From positions 69,837 through 114,244 of the forward strand of contig DAMH01000030.1 in the NCBI GenBank assembly GCA_002499585.1: a stretch of DNA of 44,408 nt. Direction: 5' to 3'. Source of the stretch: Euryarchaeota archaeon UBA552. GTDB taxonomy: Archaea > Thermoplasmatota > Poseidoniia > Poseidoniales > Thalassarchaeaceae. The notes under the pieces were generated by a model, which saw nothing but the letters and a program-made list of their open reading frames with translations, had not been told where the DNA came from and searched no databases. The position numbers and the translations under genes are program-made. Positions 8,736 through 16,676 of the stretch are shown here, piece by piece; position 1 is the first letter of the stretch, and each line of letters starts with the position of its first letter.

Positions 8736-8772
8736 GGCGGTGGGGGCCCATCTATGGGCCCTCCCGCCATTC
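8736..8772 (+). terminator. GC-rich hairpin terminator after rhodopsin
   Basis: A stem with arms at about 8736-8750 and 8755-8768 is separated by a TCTA loop and pairs almost fully (GGCGG...GGGCCCA with TGGGCCC...CCGCC). A T-rich tract (ATTCTTTATTT) follows. It lies 44 bases after the rhodopsin stop and probably ends that single-gene transcript; the convergent isocitrate dehydrogenase ends at 8859. Confidence 0.7.
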
Positions 8773-8858
8773 TTTATTTCATCAAAATCAAATGATATAT
8801 CAACATCTCATCCCAGAGATTTTCGCGTACCGCGACCGACTCAGGAAGTCTGTTTTAG

Positions 8859-10082
8859 TTACATGTGAGAGATAACTGCCTCGCCGAATTCACTACACTT
8901 CAGCAGCTTAGCACCACTCATCAACCTTTCAAAGTCATAGGTTACTGTCTTTGCAGATATGGCAGCTTCCATTCCATTGACTATGAGATCCGCAGCCTCT
9001 GACCAGCCTATGTGCCTGAGCATCATCTCTGCGGACAGTATGATAGAGCCAGGGTTTACCTTATCTTGACCGGTGTATTTTGGTGCCGTGCCATGGGTTG
9101 CTTCAAAGATTGCAATGCCGGTATCATAGTTGATGTTGGCACCCGGCGCAATTCCAATTCCACCTACCTGTGCAGCCAATGCATCTGATATGTAATCTCC
9201 ATTCAGATTCATGGTCGCAATCACACTGTATTCACTCGGTCGTGTCAGAACTTGTTGTAACATAGCGTCTGCAATCACGTCCTTGATCAGAATCTTACTC
9301 CCTGTGCGAGGATTTGTTATCTCACACCACGGGCCCCCGTCCAGCTCCCTTGCTTCGAACTCATCTTTGGCTATCTGGTAGCCCCAATCTCTGAAACCAC
9401 CTTCAGTGAATTTCATTATGTTTCCTTTGTGAACTAATGTAACGCTTGGCTTGTTCTCCGAAATTGCGTGTTCTATAGCAGCTCGAACAATCCGAGCTGT
9501 GCCTTCTTGGCTGACTGGCTTGATGCCTATGCCCGATGTGTTGGGGAATCGTATCTTGTCAACACCCATTTTGTCTTGGAGAAATTGGATAACTTGCTTC
9601 GCCCCGTCGCTACCTGCCTCCCATTCAATTCCTGCATAGACATCCTCACTGTTCTCTCTGAAGATGACCATGTCCACCTCACTTGGCTGTTTGACGGGGC
9701 TTGGTGTTCCAGAGTACCATCTCACTGGCCTCACACATGCAAACAAATCAAGATTTTGTCGCAGCGCCACATTCAAGCTTCTTATTCCCCCTCCAACAGG
9801 GGTAGTGAGTGGACCCTTAATGGAAACTAAGCCTGATCTTAAAGACTCCAATGTACTCTCTGGAAGCCATTCACCTGTCATGTCAAATGCCTTTTGACCT
9901 GCGAGAACCTCAGACCATGTGATTTTCCTTGCCTCTCCATATGCTCTGTGCACACTCGCATCTACTACACTGATCATAACAGGAGTGATATCTATGCCGA
10001 TACCATCGCCTTCGATATAGTGAATTACAGGGTATTGTGGTACTATCAGCTCATTTTCTTGTTTCTCGATGTACGACACCAT
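8859..10082 (-). CDS. icd: NADP-dependent isocitrate dehydrogenase
   Basis: 407 aa from the ATG at 10082. The open frame extends to 10232, but that would overlap the divergent OsmC gene, and the added residues do not resemble the family. The enzyme oxidises and decarboxylates isocitrate to 2-oxoglutarate. Similarity to E. coli Icd is very strong throughout: the IKGPLTTPVGGG region, the phosphorylatable-serine loop SLNVALRQ, RENSEDVYAGIEW, VTLVHKGNIMKFTEG, and MNLNGDYISDALAAQVGG. NADP choice is shown by the APKYTGQDKVNPG segment and the Tyr/Arg in TVTYDFERLM, which grip the 2'-phosphate. The bacterial character suggests lateral origin. It can feed on the product of the aconitase-like enzyme at 16677. 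Confidence 0.96.
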   Translation of the reverse strand: MVSYIEKQENELIVPQYPVIHYIEGDGIGIDITPVMISVVDASVHRAYGEARKITWSEVLAGQKAFDMTGEWLPESTLESLRSGLVSIKGPLTTPVGGGIRSLNVALRQNLDLFACVRPVRWYSGTPSPVKQPSEVDMVIFRENSEDVYAGIEWEAGSDGAKQVIQFLQDKMGVDKIRFPNTSGIGIKPVSQEGTARIVRAAIEHAISENKPSVTLVHKGNIMKFTEGGFRDWGYQIAKDEFEARELDGGPWCEITNPRTGSKILIKDVIADAMLQQVLTRPSEYSVIATMNLNGDYISDALAAQVGGIGIAPGANINYDTGIAIFEATHGTAPKYTGQDKVNPGSIILSAEMMLRHIGWSEAADLIVNGMEAAISAKTVTYDFERLMSGAKLLKCSEFGEAVISHM

Positions 10083-10161
10083 GGTATCCCAACGTGTCCC
10101 ATGACCAGTACCCCCCTCATGAAGCCAACCCTCATGACACATAACCGGCCCGACTAAGAAC

Positions 10162-10551
10162 ATGCAAGGTTCGGTGAGCTGGAAGGGTGATGGATTTGAG
10201 GGGCAAACATCGAGCGGAAAATCATTCCCCATCTACAATGAAGAAGCCCCAAGTCCCATGGAAATGGTGTTGCACGCCCACGCCACATGTTCACTCATTG
10301 ACGTTGTCGGCGGTCTGAAAGAGAGAAAGGAGAATCTAACTGAGGCCCGAGTGGAGATAGAGTCAACCAGGGCTGTTCAATCACCGAGGGTGTTTGAGAA
10401 AATCCATTTCATATACGTAATCCGCGGGGATGTACCAGAGTCCCTTGTTGAGCGGATAATTCATCACTCGCATGACAAGTTGTGCTCAGTCGGAATAATG
10501 CTGACAAGAGGTGGTGTGGAGTTGACCTGGGAGTTGGACTATCAAAAATGA
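10162..10551 (+). CDS. OsmC/Ohr-family thiol peroxidase-like protein
   Basis: 129 aa, the standard OsmC-fold length. The two reactive cysteines of the family are present: C43 in the helix HATCSLIDVV and C108 in HDKLCSVG. A family Glu may also be present. OsmC proteins reduce organic hydroperoxides in the cytoplasm using this cysteine pair. It is transcribed divergently from icd with 79 bases between start codons. The subclass (OsmC, Ohr or YhfA-like) is not determined; the short N-terminus resembles the YhfA/archaeal group. Confidence 0.82.
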   Translation: MQGSVSWKGDGFEGQTSSGKSFPIYNEEAPSPMEMVLHAHATCSLIDVVGGLKERKENLTEARVEIESTRAVQSPRVFEKIHFIYVIRGDVPESLVERIIHHSHDKLCSVGIMLTRGGVELTWELDYQK

Positions 10552-10704
10552 GATTATCACATGCCACTTTTCATAAGAGTAACGGGGTGGCTTAACACAA
10601 CCCGAGATGTCGATGGGATAGAGAACCATTAAACACCCTCCAGCGTCGATGTTGAATCCCTCGCTCGGTCTCATCGGGCCGAAGGGACCAAGGAGACTGG
10701 AGAC

Positions 10705-13700
10705 ATGCAGACAAGAACCGAGAAGGGAAGTGCTAAATCGGAAGGAGCAACAGGCAGTGGGCTAGTAATCGAGAGACGGTTCACTTCAGTCGGCGAAGAC
10801 CCCTTCGACCAATTTGACTGGATAGAGATGGATGTCGAAATCAGAAATGCAGATGGCTCGCTCGCTCACAGCATAAACGATGTCAGGCTCCCTTCTGGAT
10901 ATGCTGGGGTTCCTGGCAAAGTCCTAGCTCAGAAATACCTACGAAAAGCTGGAGTGCCCTCTATACTGCGAAAGGTGAAGGAAAAAGGCGTTCCAACATG
11001 GTTACAGAGGAGTGAGCCAGATCATGAAAAGTTACAGTCATTGGAACCGAATGAAAGATATATCGGAGAAAGTCATGGGAGAGAGTTGTTCCGAAGACTT
11101 GCCGGTACGTGGACATACTGGGGATGGAAACATGGTTACTTTGAAGCCGAGGCAGATGCGAGGGCTTACTTTGACGAGATGTGTTACCTGATAGCCAGCC
11201 AAAGGTCTGCTCCCAATAGCCCTCAATGGTTCAACACCGGTCTCCACTGGGCCTACGGAATAGAAGGGCCAGCGCAAGGGCATCGTTACGTTGATCCCTC
11301 TACCGGCGACATGATGACATCATTAAACGCATACGAACACCCTCAACCCCATGCTTGTTTCATTCAGTCGGTGTCAGATTCTCTGGTCGGAGGCTCTGAC
11401 TCAATAATGGGGCTATGGAACAGGGAGGCGCTACTGTTCAAGTACGGATCCGGGACTGGTTCCAACTTCTCGAATATCAGGGGGGCTGGTGAACCCTTGT
11501 CAGGTGGGGGCACCTCCAGCGGGCTCATCTCTTTCCTAAAGATCGGGGACAGAGCTGCTGGGGCAATAAAATCTGGTGGGACTACCAGGAGGGCCGCTAA
11601 AATGGTGACTTTAGACCTCGATCATCCGGATATCGAAGAGTACATTGATTGGAAGTTGTCAGAGGAAGAGAAGGTATCTGCACTAGTGATCGGATCAAAT
11701 CTTCTTCAAGCTCACGCGAACGAAATCATGAGTGCAATATGGAATTATGACGGCGAAGGTGATAAACTCGATATGAATGTCAACAGCAATCTAAAGAAGG
11801 CAGCCGCGAAGGCCATCAAAAACCATGTCCCAAACTCTCACGTCAAGAGATTCCTAGACTTGGCATCGCTCGGATGGAAGAGCATACATTTTGATTCAAT
11901 GGACACGGACTGGCAAGGAGAGGGGTACGGCACTGTCTCAGGTCAAAATTCAAACAATTCGGTTAGAATCCCGAACTCCTTCATGGATGCGCTTGAGAAT
12001 GATGGCATGTGGAACCTTTACTACAGAACAGAGTTGAAGGAAGCAAGTGGCGAAGGCAGGGATCCTGTCCCATGTAGATCGATGCCCGCCAAAGACTTGT
12101 GGAATAAGGTAGCCTACACAGCTTGGGCGTGTGCTGACCCCGGCGTTCAGTTCGACACCACTATCAATGAATGGCACACTTGTCCCGAAGGTGGCAGGAT
12201 TAACGGCTCCAATCCTTGTTCAGAGTACATGTTCCTAGATGACACAGCATGCAACCTGGCAAGTATCAACCTCTTACACTATTTCGACACTGATTCTCAG
12301 AAATTCGATGTCTCATCGTTTCAACATTCAGTCAGACTGTGGACGATGACACTGGAAATCAGTGTGTTGATGGCTCAATTCCCATCTGAAGAAATTGCGA
12401 GAAAATCCTACGAATACAGGACGCTTGGTCTTGGTTACTGCAACCTTGGATCGCTCCTAATGCACATGGGACTTCCATATGCAGATGACAGGGCATACGC
12501 TGTATGCGGTGCGATATCCTCGATAATGTGCGGAGAATCTTATGCAACATCTGCAGAGCTCGCAGGTTCACTCGGGCCGTTTCCAAAATATAACGAGAAT
12601 GCAGAACATATGCTAAGAGTGATGAGAAATCATCGGAGAGCGGCTTATGATGCAAAGGGCAGTGAGTATGAAGGTTTGACGATCACACCGATGGGAATAG
12701 ATCCCAAGAGGTGTCCTGGTGATCTACTCGATGCTGCAAGGTCTGCCTGGGACAGAGCAGTTCAAGGAGGAGAGGAGAACGGATACAGGAATGCACAGAC
12801 GACTGTGATTGCCCCGACTGGGACGATCGGTCTGGTGATGGCTGCTGACACAACCGGTGTAGAACCGCAATTCTCGCTTGTGCAATACAAACAACTCGCA
12901 GGAGGGGGATCGCTGAGGATAATCAACAGAGGGGTCCCAAGCGCACTGAAGCGTCTTGGATACTCAGAGGCAGAGGTTACGGCGATCGTTGAACACATAA
13001 TGGGAACTGGTCGCCTGAAAGGAAGTGAAGGACTAGACCCTATCAATTTGAGGCAAAAGGGCTTCACAGACGAAGTATTGGACAACATCGAGAATTCAAT
13101 GCCTGATGTATTCGACATAAGATCGGCTTTCTCACCGTCTGTTCTGGGAGAGGACTTCTGCGTCTCAGTATTGAATATGACCAAGGAGGACTGTGAAAAC
13201 GTCTTCTTTGACACACTGGCACACATAGGACTGACTGTTGAAGAGATAGAGAATGCTAACGATACCATATTCGGATACGGGAGTATTGAGGGCGCTCCTG
13301 GTCTGAAAGATGAACACTTGGCTGTGTTCGACTGTGCCACCCCCTGTGGAAAGCATGGTAAAAGGTCCATTGAATGGCAAGCCCATGTGTTAATGATGGC
13401 TGCAGCACAGCCTTTCATATCCGGAGCGATTTCAAAAACCATCAATATGCCAGGATCAGCATCAATAGATGATATCAGGGAAGCCTACGAACTGAGCCAC
13501 AGCACGATGAACAAAGCCTGTGCCGTATACAGAGATGGTAGCAAGCTATCACAGCCCTTGATGAGTCAGATAGTCGATACGTCGGTTTTGGAAGAAGAGG
13601 ATGCAGCCGTATCTGTACCAGATATGGTCGATGAGGCTGTTAGAATGATTCCGTTGGCGGATGAAAAGGCCCGCCCTCTCGCAGAGAATGTGGTTCAGTC

Positions 13701-14349
13701 ATTCATAGCCGCAAGGAAGGAGCTACCAGACGTCAGAAATTCCAAGACTACAAAGTCTAGGGTTGGTGGTCACACAGTCTATCTGACATCCAGCGATTAT
13801 GAAGATGGGCGCCTCGGAGAGATTATGATAACAACCTCCAAGGAGGGAGCCGCATGGCGTTCGATGTTGAATCAATTCGCCATAGCTGTATCTATCGGAT
13901 TACAATATGGAGTCCCCCTTGATGCCTTCGTAAAGTCATTCACCTTCCAGAAGTTCGAGCCGAGCGGTATGGTCCAGGGAGGCAGTGGTAGAGTCAGGAT
14001 GTCAACAAGTATAGTGGATTATATATTCAGGGAGCTGGCAATACAGTACCTAGACAGAAATGATTTGGCTCATGTATCAGATGAGGATCTTGAAGTCACG
14101 TCGATAAGCAGACCTGTGCCAACCGACGATGGTCTACTAAGACACCAAGGAGAGAAGCGCGAAGTTCAGATGACTCTGACATCGTCTACATCGGAGATCC
14201 AGGAAGATGAAGACACGCGAATCAGGAGGCTGGCCAGAGAGAGGGGCTTCACAGGAGATATCTGTGACGACTGTGGAAGCAGCCAAATGGTCAGGAATGG
14301 CACTTGCCTGAAATGTAACGCCTGTGGTTCAACGACTGGATGTTCCTGA
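10705..14349 (+). CDS. nrdJ: Adenosylcobalamin-dependent (class II) ribonucleotide reductase
   Basis: 1214 aa. It reduces ribonucleotides to deoxyribonucleotides with a thiyl radical made from adenosylcobalamin, without a separate radical subunit. The three active-site cysteines are recognisable: C218 in HACFIQ, C505 in NPCSE (thiyl radical site) and C516 in TACNLAS. The later PTGTIG and AVYRDGSKLSQPL segments are typical of the large NrdJ form. The tail ends in a Cys-rich motif (CDDCG, then CLKCNACG) that re-reduces the active site or binds zinc. A GGAG sits just upstream of the ATG at 10705. No B12 riboswitch is recognisable in the 153-base leader region. The PduO enzyme at 1597 can supply the cofactor. 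Confidence 0.95.
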   Translation: MQTRTEKGSAKSEGATGSGLVIERRFTSVGEDPFDQFDWIEMDVEIRNADGSLAHSINDVRLPSGYAGVPGKVLAQKYLRKAGVPSILRKVKEKGVPTWLQRSEPDHEKLQSLEPNERYIGESHGRELFRRLAGTWTYWGWKHGYFEAEADARAYFDEMCYLIASQRSAPNSPQWFNTGLHWAYGIEGPAQGHRYVDPSTGDMMTSLNAYEHPQPHACFIQSVSDSLVGGSDSIMGLWNREALLFKYGSGTGSNFSNIRGAGEPLSGGGTSSGLISFLKIGDRAAGAIKSGGTTRRAAKMVTLDLDHPDIEEYIDWKLSEEEKVSALVIGSNLLQAHANEIMSAIWNYDGEGDKLDMNVNSNLKKAAAKAIKNHVPNSHVKRFLDLASLGWKSIHFDSMDTDWQGEGYGTVSGQNSNNSVRIPNSFMDALENDGMWNLYYRTELKEASGEGRDPVPCRSMPAKDLWNKVAYTAWACADPGVQFDTTINEWHTCPEGGRINGSNPCSEYMFLDDTACNLASINLLHYFDTDSQKFDVSSFQHSVRLWTMTLEISVLMAQFPSEEIARKSYEYRTLGLGYCNLGSLLMHMGLPYADDRAYAVCGAISSIMCGESYATSAELAGSLGPFPKYNENAEHMLRVMRNHRRAAYDAKGSEYEGLTITPMGIDPKRCPGDLLDAARSAWDRAVQGGEENGYRNAQTTVIAPTGTIGLVMAADTTGVEPQFSLVQYKQLAGGGSLRIINRGVPSALKRLGYSEAEVTAIVEHIMGTGRLKGSEGLDPINLRQKGFTDEVLDNIENSMPDVFDIRSAFSPSVLGEDFCVSVLNMTKEDCENVFFDTLAHIGLTVEEIENANDTIFGYGSIEGAPGLKDEHLAVFDCATPCGKHGKRSIEWQAHVLMMAAAQPFISGAISKTINMPGSASIDDIREAYELSHSTMNKACAVYRDGSKLSQPLMSQIVDTSVLEEEDAAVSVPDMVDEAVRMIPLADEKARPLAENVVQSFIAARKELPDVRNSKTTKSRVGGHTVYLTSSDYEDGRLGEIMITTSKEGAAWRSMLNQFAIAVSIGLQYGVPLDAFVKSFTFQKFEPSGMVQGGSGRVRMSTSIVDYIFRELAIQYLDRNDLAHVSDEDLEVTSISRPVPTDDGLLRHQGEKREVQMTLTSSTSEIQEDEDTRIRRLARERGFTGDICDDCGSSQMVRNGTCLKCNACGSTTGCS

Positions 14350-14350
14350 T

Positions 14351-15595
14351 TCATTCGCCGGACCTAGCAGATACGTCAAGACGCAACTGATCGGCTTCAG
14401 ACTTTGAGAAGGACTCGATTTCAGAGACGGTCTTTTCGAAATAGAGATCAGATTTCTTCTTTTGGAGAACAATTAAGCCCCTTAGACGTGATTTTGATAT
14501 GTCTCCACCGAATTTCCATGCAGTAGAAAGTAGCATTCCAGTATCATCCGGATTATCCTGCAAATACTGCCTGAAGCCATATTCTATCAGACTTCGAATT
14601 GCCTTATCGTTACCGCTTTGAATAATCTCCAAAGCCATTCTTGTATATGTGTCCTGATCATGACGACATATGGGGTATAATTTTGAAGCCAGCATCGGTA
14701 GGATTGCCTCATTCTTGTTCAGTACCATTCCCTTCAGTAATTGTAGTGCGAGAGGTTGGCTCCTACCGAGAATTGGATCTAGGTTGTCGCACAATAGGGT
14801 ATGAGTACTCTGAGTACCATTGTCAACAAGTGAAATGAGGTTCCGTGTAGCAGAAGCCATGTCATAGGCCATGACCTGAATTATCGCACTCATGCAACCT
14901 GAGTTGTCAGATTCGGGGTGATTGTGAATGCAAGCTGTGGCTATCTTGGAGACATCCATCACGACAGAACTGGACTCATATACAGCAAGAATAGGGAGCC
15001 ATGAGTTATGGAGCAATGAAGAAACCTTTCCTTCAGCGGCATTAAGTAATGAGGTCAAGGCCATCATCCCCTTCGGATGAGGAAAGTCAAATTTCCTTGA
15101 ATCGCTGGGAATGCCAAACGCAAGGGAGAGCGGGATTGATTCACTTTTCAAAACTGATTCGGATCCCTGCAATGCTCTTCCCGCAAGCAAACAGAAACCT
15201 AGGTACCACCTGTCGGTGTCAGGATGCTTTTCATCAAGTGATAAATCGACCCATTGAGTCCCCATTTCAGTTACTATTTGGTCAGCCAAAAATGCGACAT
15301 TTTGACTCATCCATATCTCTAGTCTTTCCTCATGGTCAAATTGCGCGTAGTTCTTTTTGTATGTTCTCAGAATGCTGTTTTCCAATCTAAGGTTAAACCC
15401 TGTTTTATCAATTGCATGCAGCCCCAGTGCCTGCCGTTTCAAAGTACTTGCTTGGATGGGCCTGATCGCTGGGAAATCTGGGACTTCGTATATTGGATCT
15501 GGTATTCTAAATGAATTCCATCCAATTTCAATTGAATTCCCAATCATCTCTCCTACTTTCTCAAAAATAATAGGATTTGATTCACGACGGCGCAT
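14351..15595 (-). CDS. Hypothetical helical protein downstream of TFB
   Basis: 414 aa, family not recognised. It has no signal peptide or membrane span. The sequence is rich in Leu, Ala, Ser and short amphipathic helices in the middle and end, which suggests a helical-repeat scaffold. The gene starts 14 bases after the TFB stop on the same strand, so the two are probably co-transcribed. It ends one base from the stop of the convergent reductase gene. A link to transcription initiation is possible but rests only on position. Confidence 0.7.
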   Translation of the reverse strand: MRRRESNPIIFEKVGEMIGNSIEIGWNSFRIPDPIYEVPDFPAIRPIQASTLKRQALGLHAIDKTGFNLRLENSILRTYKKNYAQFDHEERLEIWMSQNVAFLADQIVTEMGTQWVDLSLDEKHPDTDRWYLGFCLLAGRALQGSESVLKSESIPLSLAFGIPSDSRKFDFPHPKGMMALTSLLNAAEGKVSSLLHNSWLPILAVYESSSVVMDVSKIATACIHNHPESDNSGCMSAIIQVMAYDMASATRNLISLVDNGTQSTHTLLCDNLDPILGRSQPLALQLLKGMVLNKNEAILPMLASKLYPICRHDQDTYTRMALEIIQSGNDKAIRSLIEYGFRQYLQDNPDDTGMLLSTAWKFGGDISKSRLRGLIVLQKKKSDLYFEKTVSEIESFSKSEADQLRLDVSARSGE

Positions 15596-15609
15596 CTGAG
15601 CGACAAATC

Positions 15610-16536
15610 CTATATTTCTAATTCAATGTTGAGGTTCTGAATAAGCTCCTTGTACCTGTTTCTGATTGTCACTTCGGTGACACCAGCCACTTCAGCTACC
15701 TCTCTCTGGGTTCTCCTCTTGCCGCAGAGAACACTGGAAATGTAGATGATCGATGCGGCTATACCTGTTGGCCCCCTTCCGCTTGTTAACTCCTTTTCTT
15801 GGGCCTTCTGTATCAGTTCGTAGGCTTTCGATTGAACTTCAGCATCTAGGTCCAGGCCAGAGCAGAATCGAGGTATGTAATCTTCGGGCTTGGTTGGTGG
15901 GATTTTCATTTTTAATTCACGGACCATGAATCGGTAGGTTCTACCGATCTCCTTCCTACCTGTCCTGCTCGCCTCACCGATTTCATCAAGCGTCCTCGGG
16001 TTGTTGCACTGGCGACAGGCCGCATAGAGGGAAGCAGCAGCAACCCCCTCGATGGAACGCCCTCTGATAAGTCTCTTTTCAACTGCTTTTTTGTAATTCA
16101 CCGCTGCGGTTTCACGAATAGTCTTGGGAAGGTCTAGTCGGCTGGCCATTCTGTCTAATTCAGCAAGTGCCATCGCCAGATTTCTTTCAGTGGCATTTGA
16201 TACTCTGGATCTCTTTTGCCACTTTCTCATCCGATAAAATTGAGACCTGTACCTGCTAGAAATCGTCTTACCAGAATAGTCTTTATTCTGCCAGTCAATG
16301 TCTGTTGAAAGCCCCTTGTCATGCAACATGACGGTCATCGGTGCGCCCGTTCGGGCTCTCTGATCTCCTTGCTCGGGGCTAAATACTCTCCATTCTGCCC
16401 CCTGATCAATTACTTTGTCTTCCAGTACGAGTCCGCAGTCATCGCATACAACCTCACCTCGTGTTTCGTCACGGGTAAGATTCCGGCTGCTGCATTCATC
16501 ACATTTCACTATGTCTTCAACCAAGTATTCTGACAT
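15610..16536 (-). CDS. tfb: Transcription initiation factor IIB (TFB)
   Basis: 308 aa. TFB binds the TBP-DNA complex and recruits RNA polymerase. The N-terminal zinc ribbon has C12, C15, C31 and C34. It is followed by the B-reader/linker segment with GAEWRVFSPEQ and DKGLSTDIDW, and two cyclin folds at about residues 115-205 and 210-305, the second with a helix-turn-helix VTIRNRYKEL that reads the BRE. A full-length ordinary TFB. Upstream there is a TATA-like box at 16581-16590 and an AGGTGG ribosome site before the ATG, so this mRNA has a short leader, unlike rhodopsin. Archaea often carry several TFBs; whether this is the main one is unknown. Confidence 0.96.
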   Translation of the reverse strand: MSEYLVEDIVKCDECSSRNLTRDETRGEVVCDDCGLVLEDKVIDQGAEWRVFSPEQGDQRARTGAPMTVMLHDKGLSTDIDWQNKDYSGKTISSRYRSQFYRMRKWQKRSRVSNATERNLAMALAELDRMASRLDLPKTIRETAAVNYKKAVEKRLIRGRSIEGVAAASLYAACRQCNNPRTLDEIGEASRTGRKEIGRTYRFMVRELKMKIPPTKPEDYIPRFCSGLDLDAEVQSKAYELIQKAQEKELTSGRGPTGIAASIIYISSVLCGKRRTQREVAEVAGVTEVTIRNRYKELIQNLNIELEI

Positions 16537-16580
16537 GATATACCACCTAGAGGGAAGGCATTATAATCTCATTTCAATGC

Positions 16581-16590
16581 ATATATAAAC
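16581..16590 (-). promoter_or_regulatory. TATA box of the TFB gene
   Basis: On the minus strand this reads GTTTATATAT, centred about 50 bases before the TFB ATG. Start of transcription would fall near 16560, giving a leader of roughly 24 bases that contains AGGTGG as ribosome-binding site. Confidence 0.55.
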
Positions 16591-16676
16591 ATAACTATTT
16601 CTAGAATGAGGTTTTTCTTCCAAAACTCCCGTTGGCATCATAACCTAGCGGCCCCAGTTGAGGTTAGGGGAGACAC

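Noticed and set aside
10083..10232. N-terminal extension of isocitrate dehydrogenase to 10232
   Set aside because: Would overlap the OsmC gene start, and the family N-terminus begins at the ATG at 10082.
10552..10704. Cobalamin riboswitch upstream of the B12-dependent reductase
   Set aside because: No B12-box or long paired structure could be recognised in these 153 bases; only a weak TATA-like stretch near 10625.
12762..13445. 227-codon open frame on the minus strand
   Set aside because: Antisense to conserved ribonucleotide reductase sequence; no recognisable protein.
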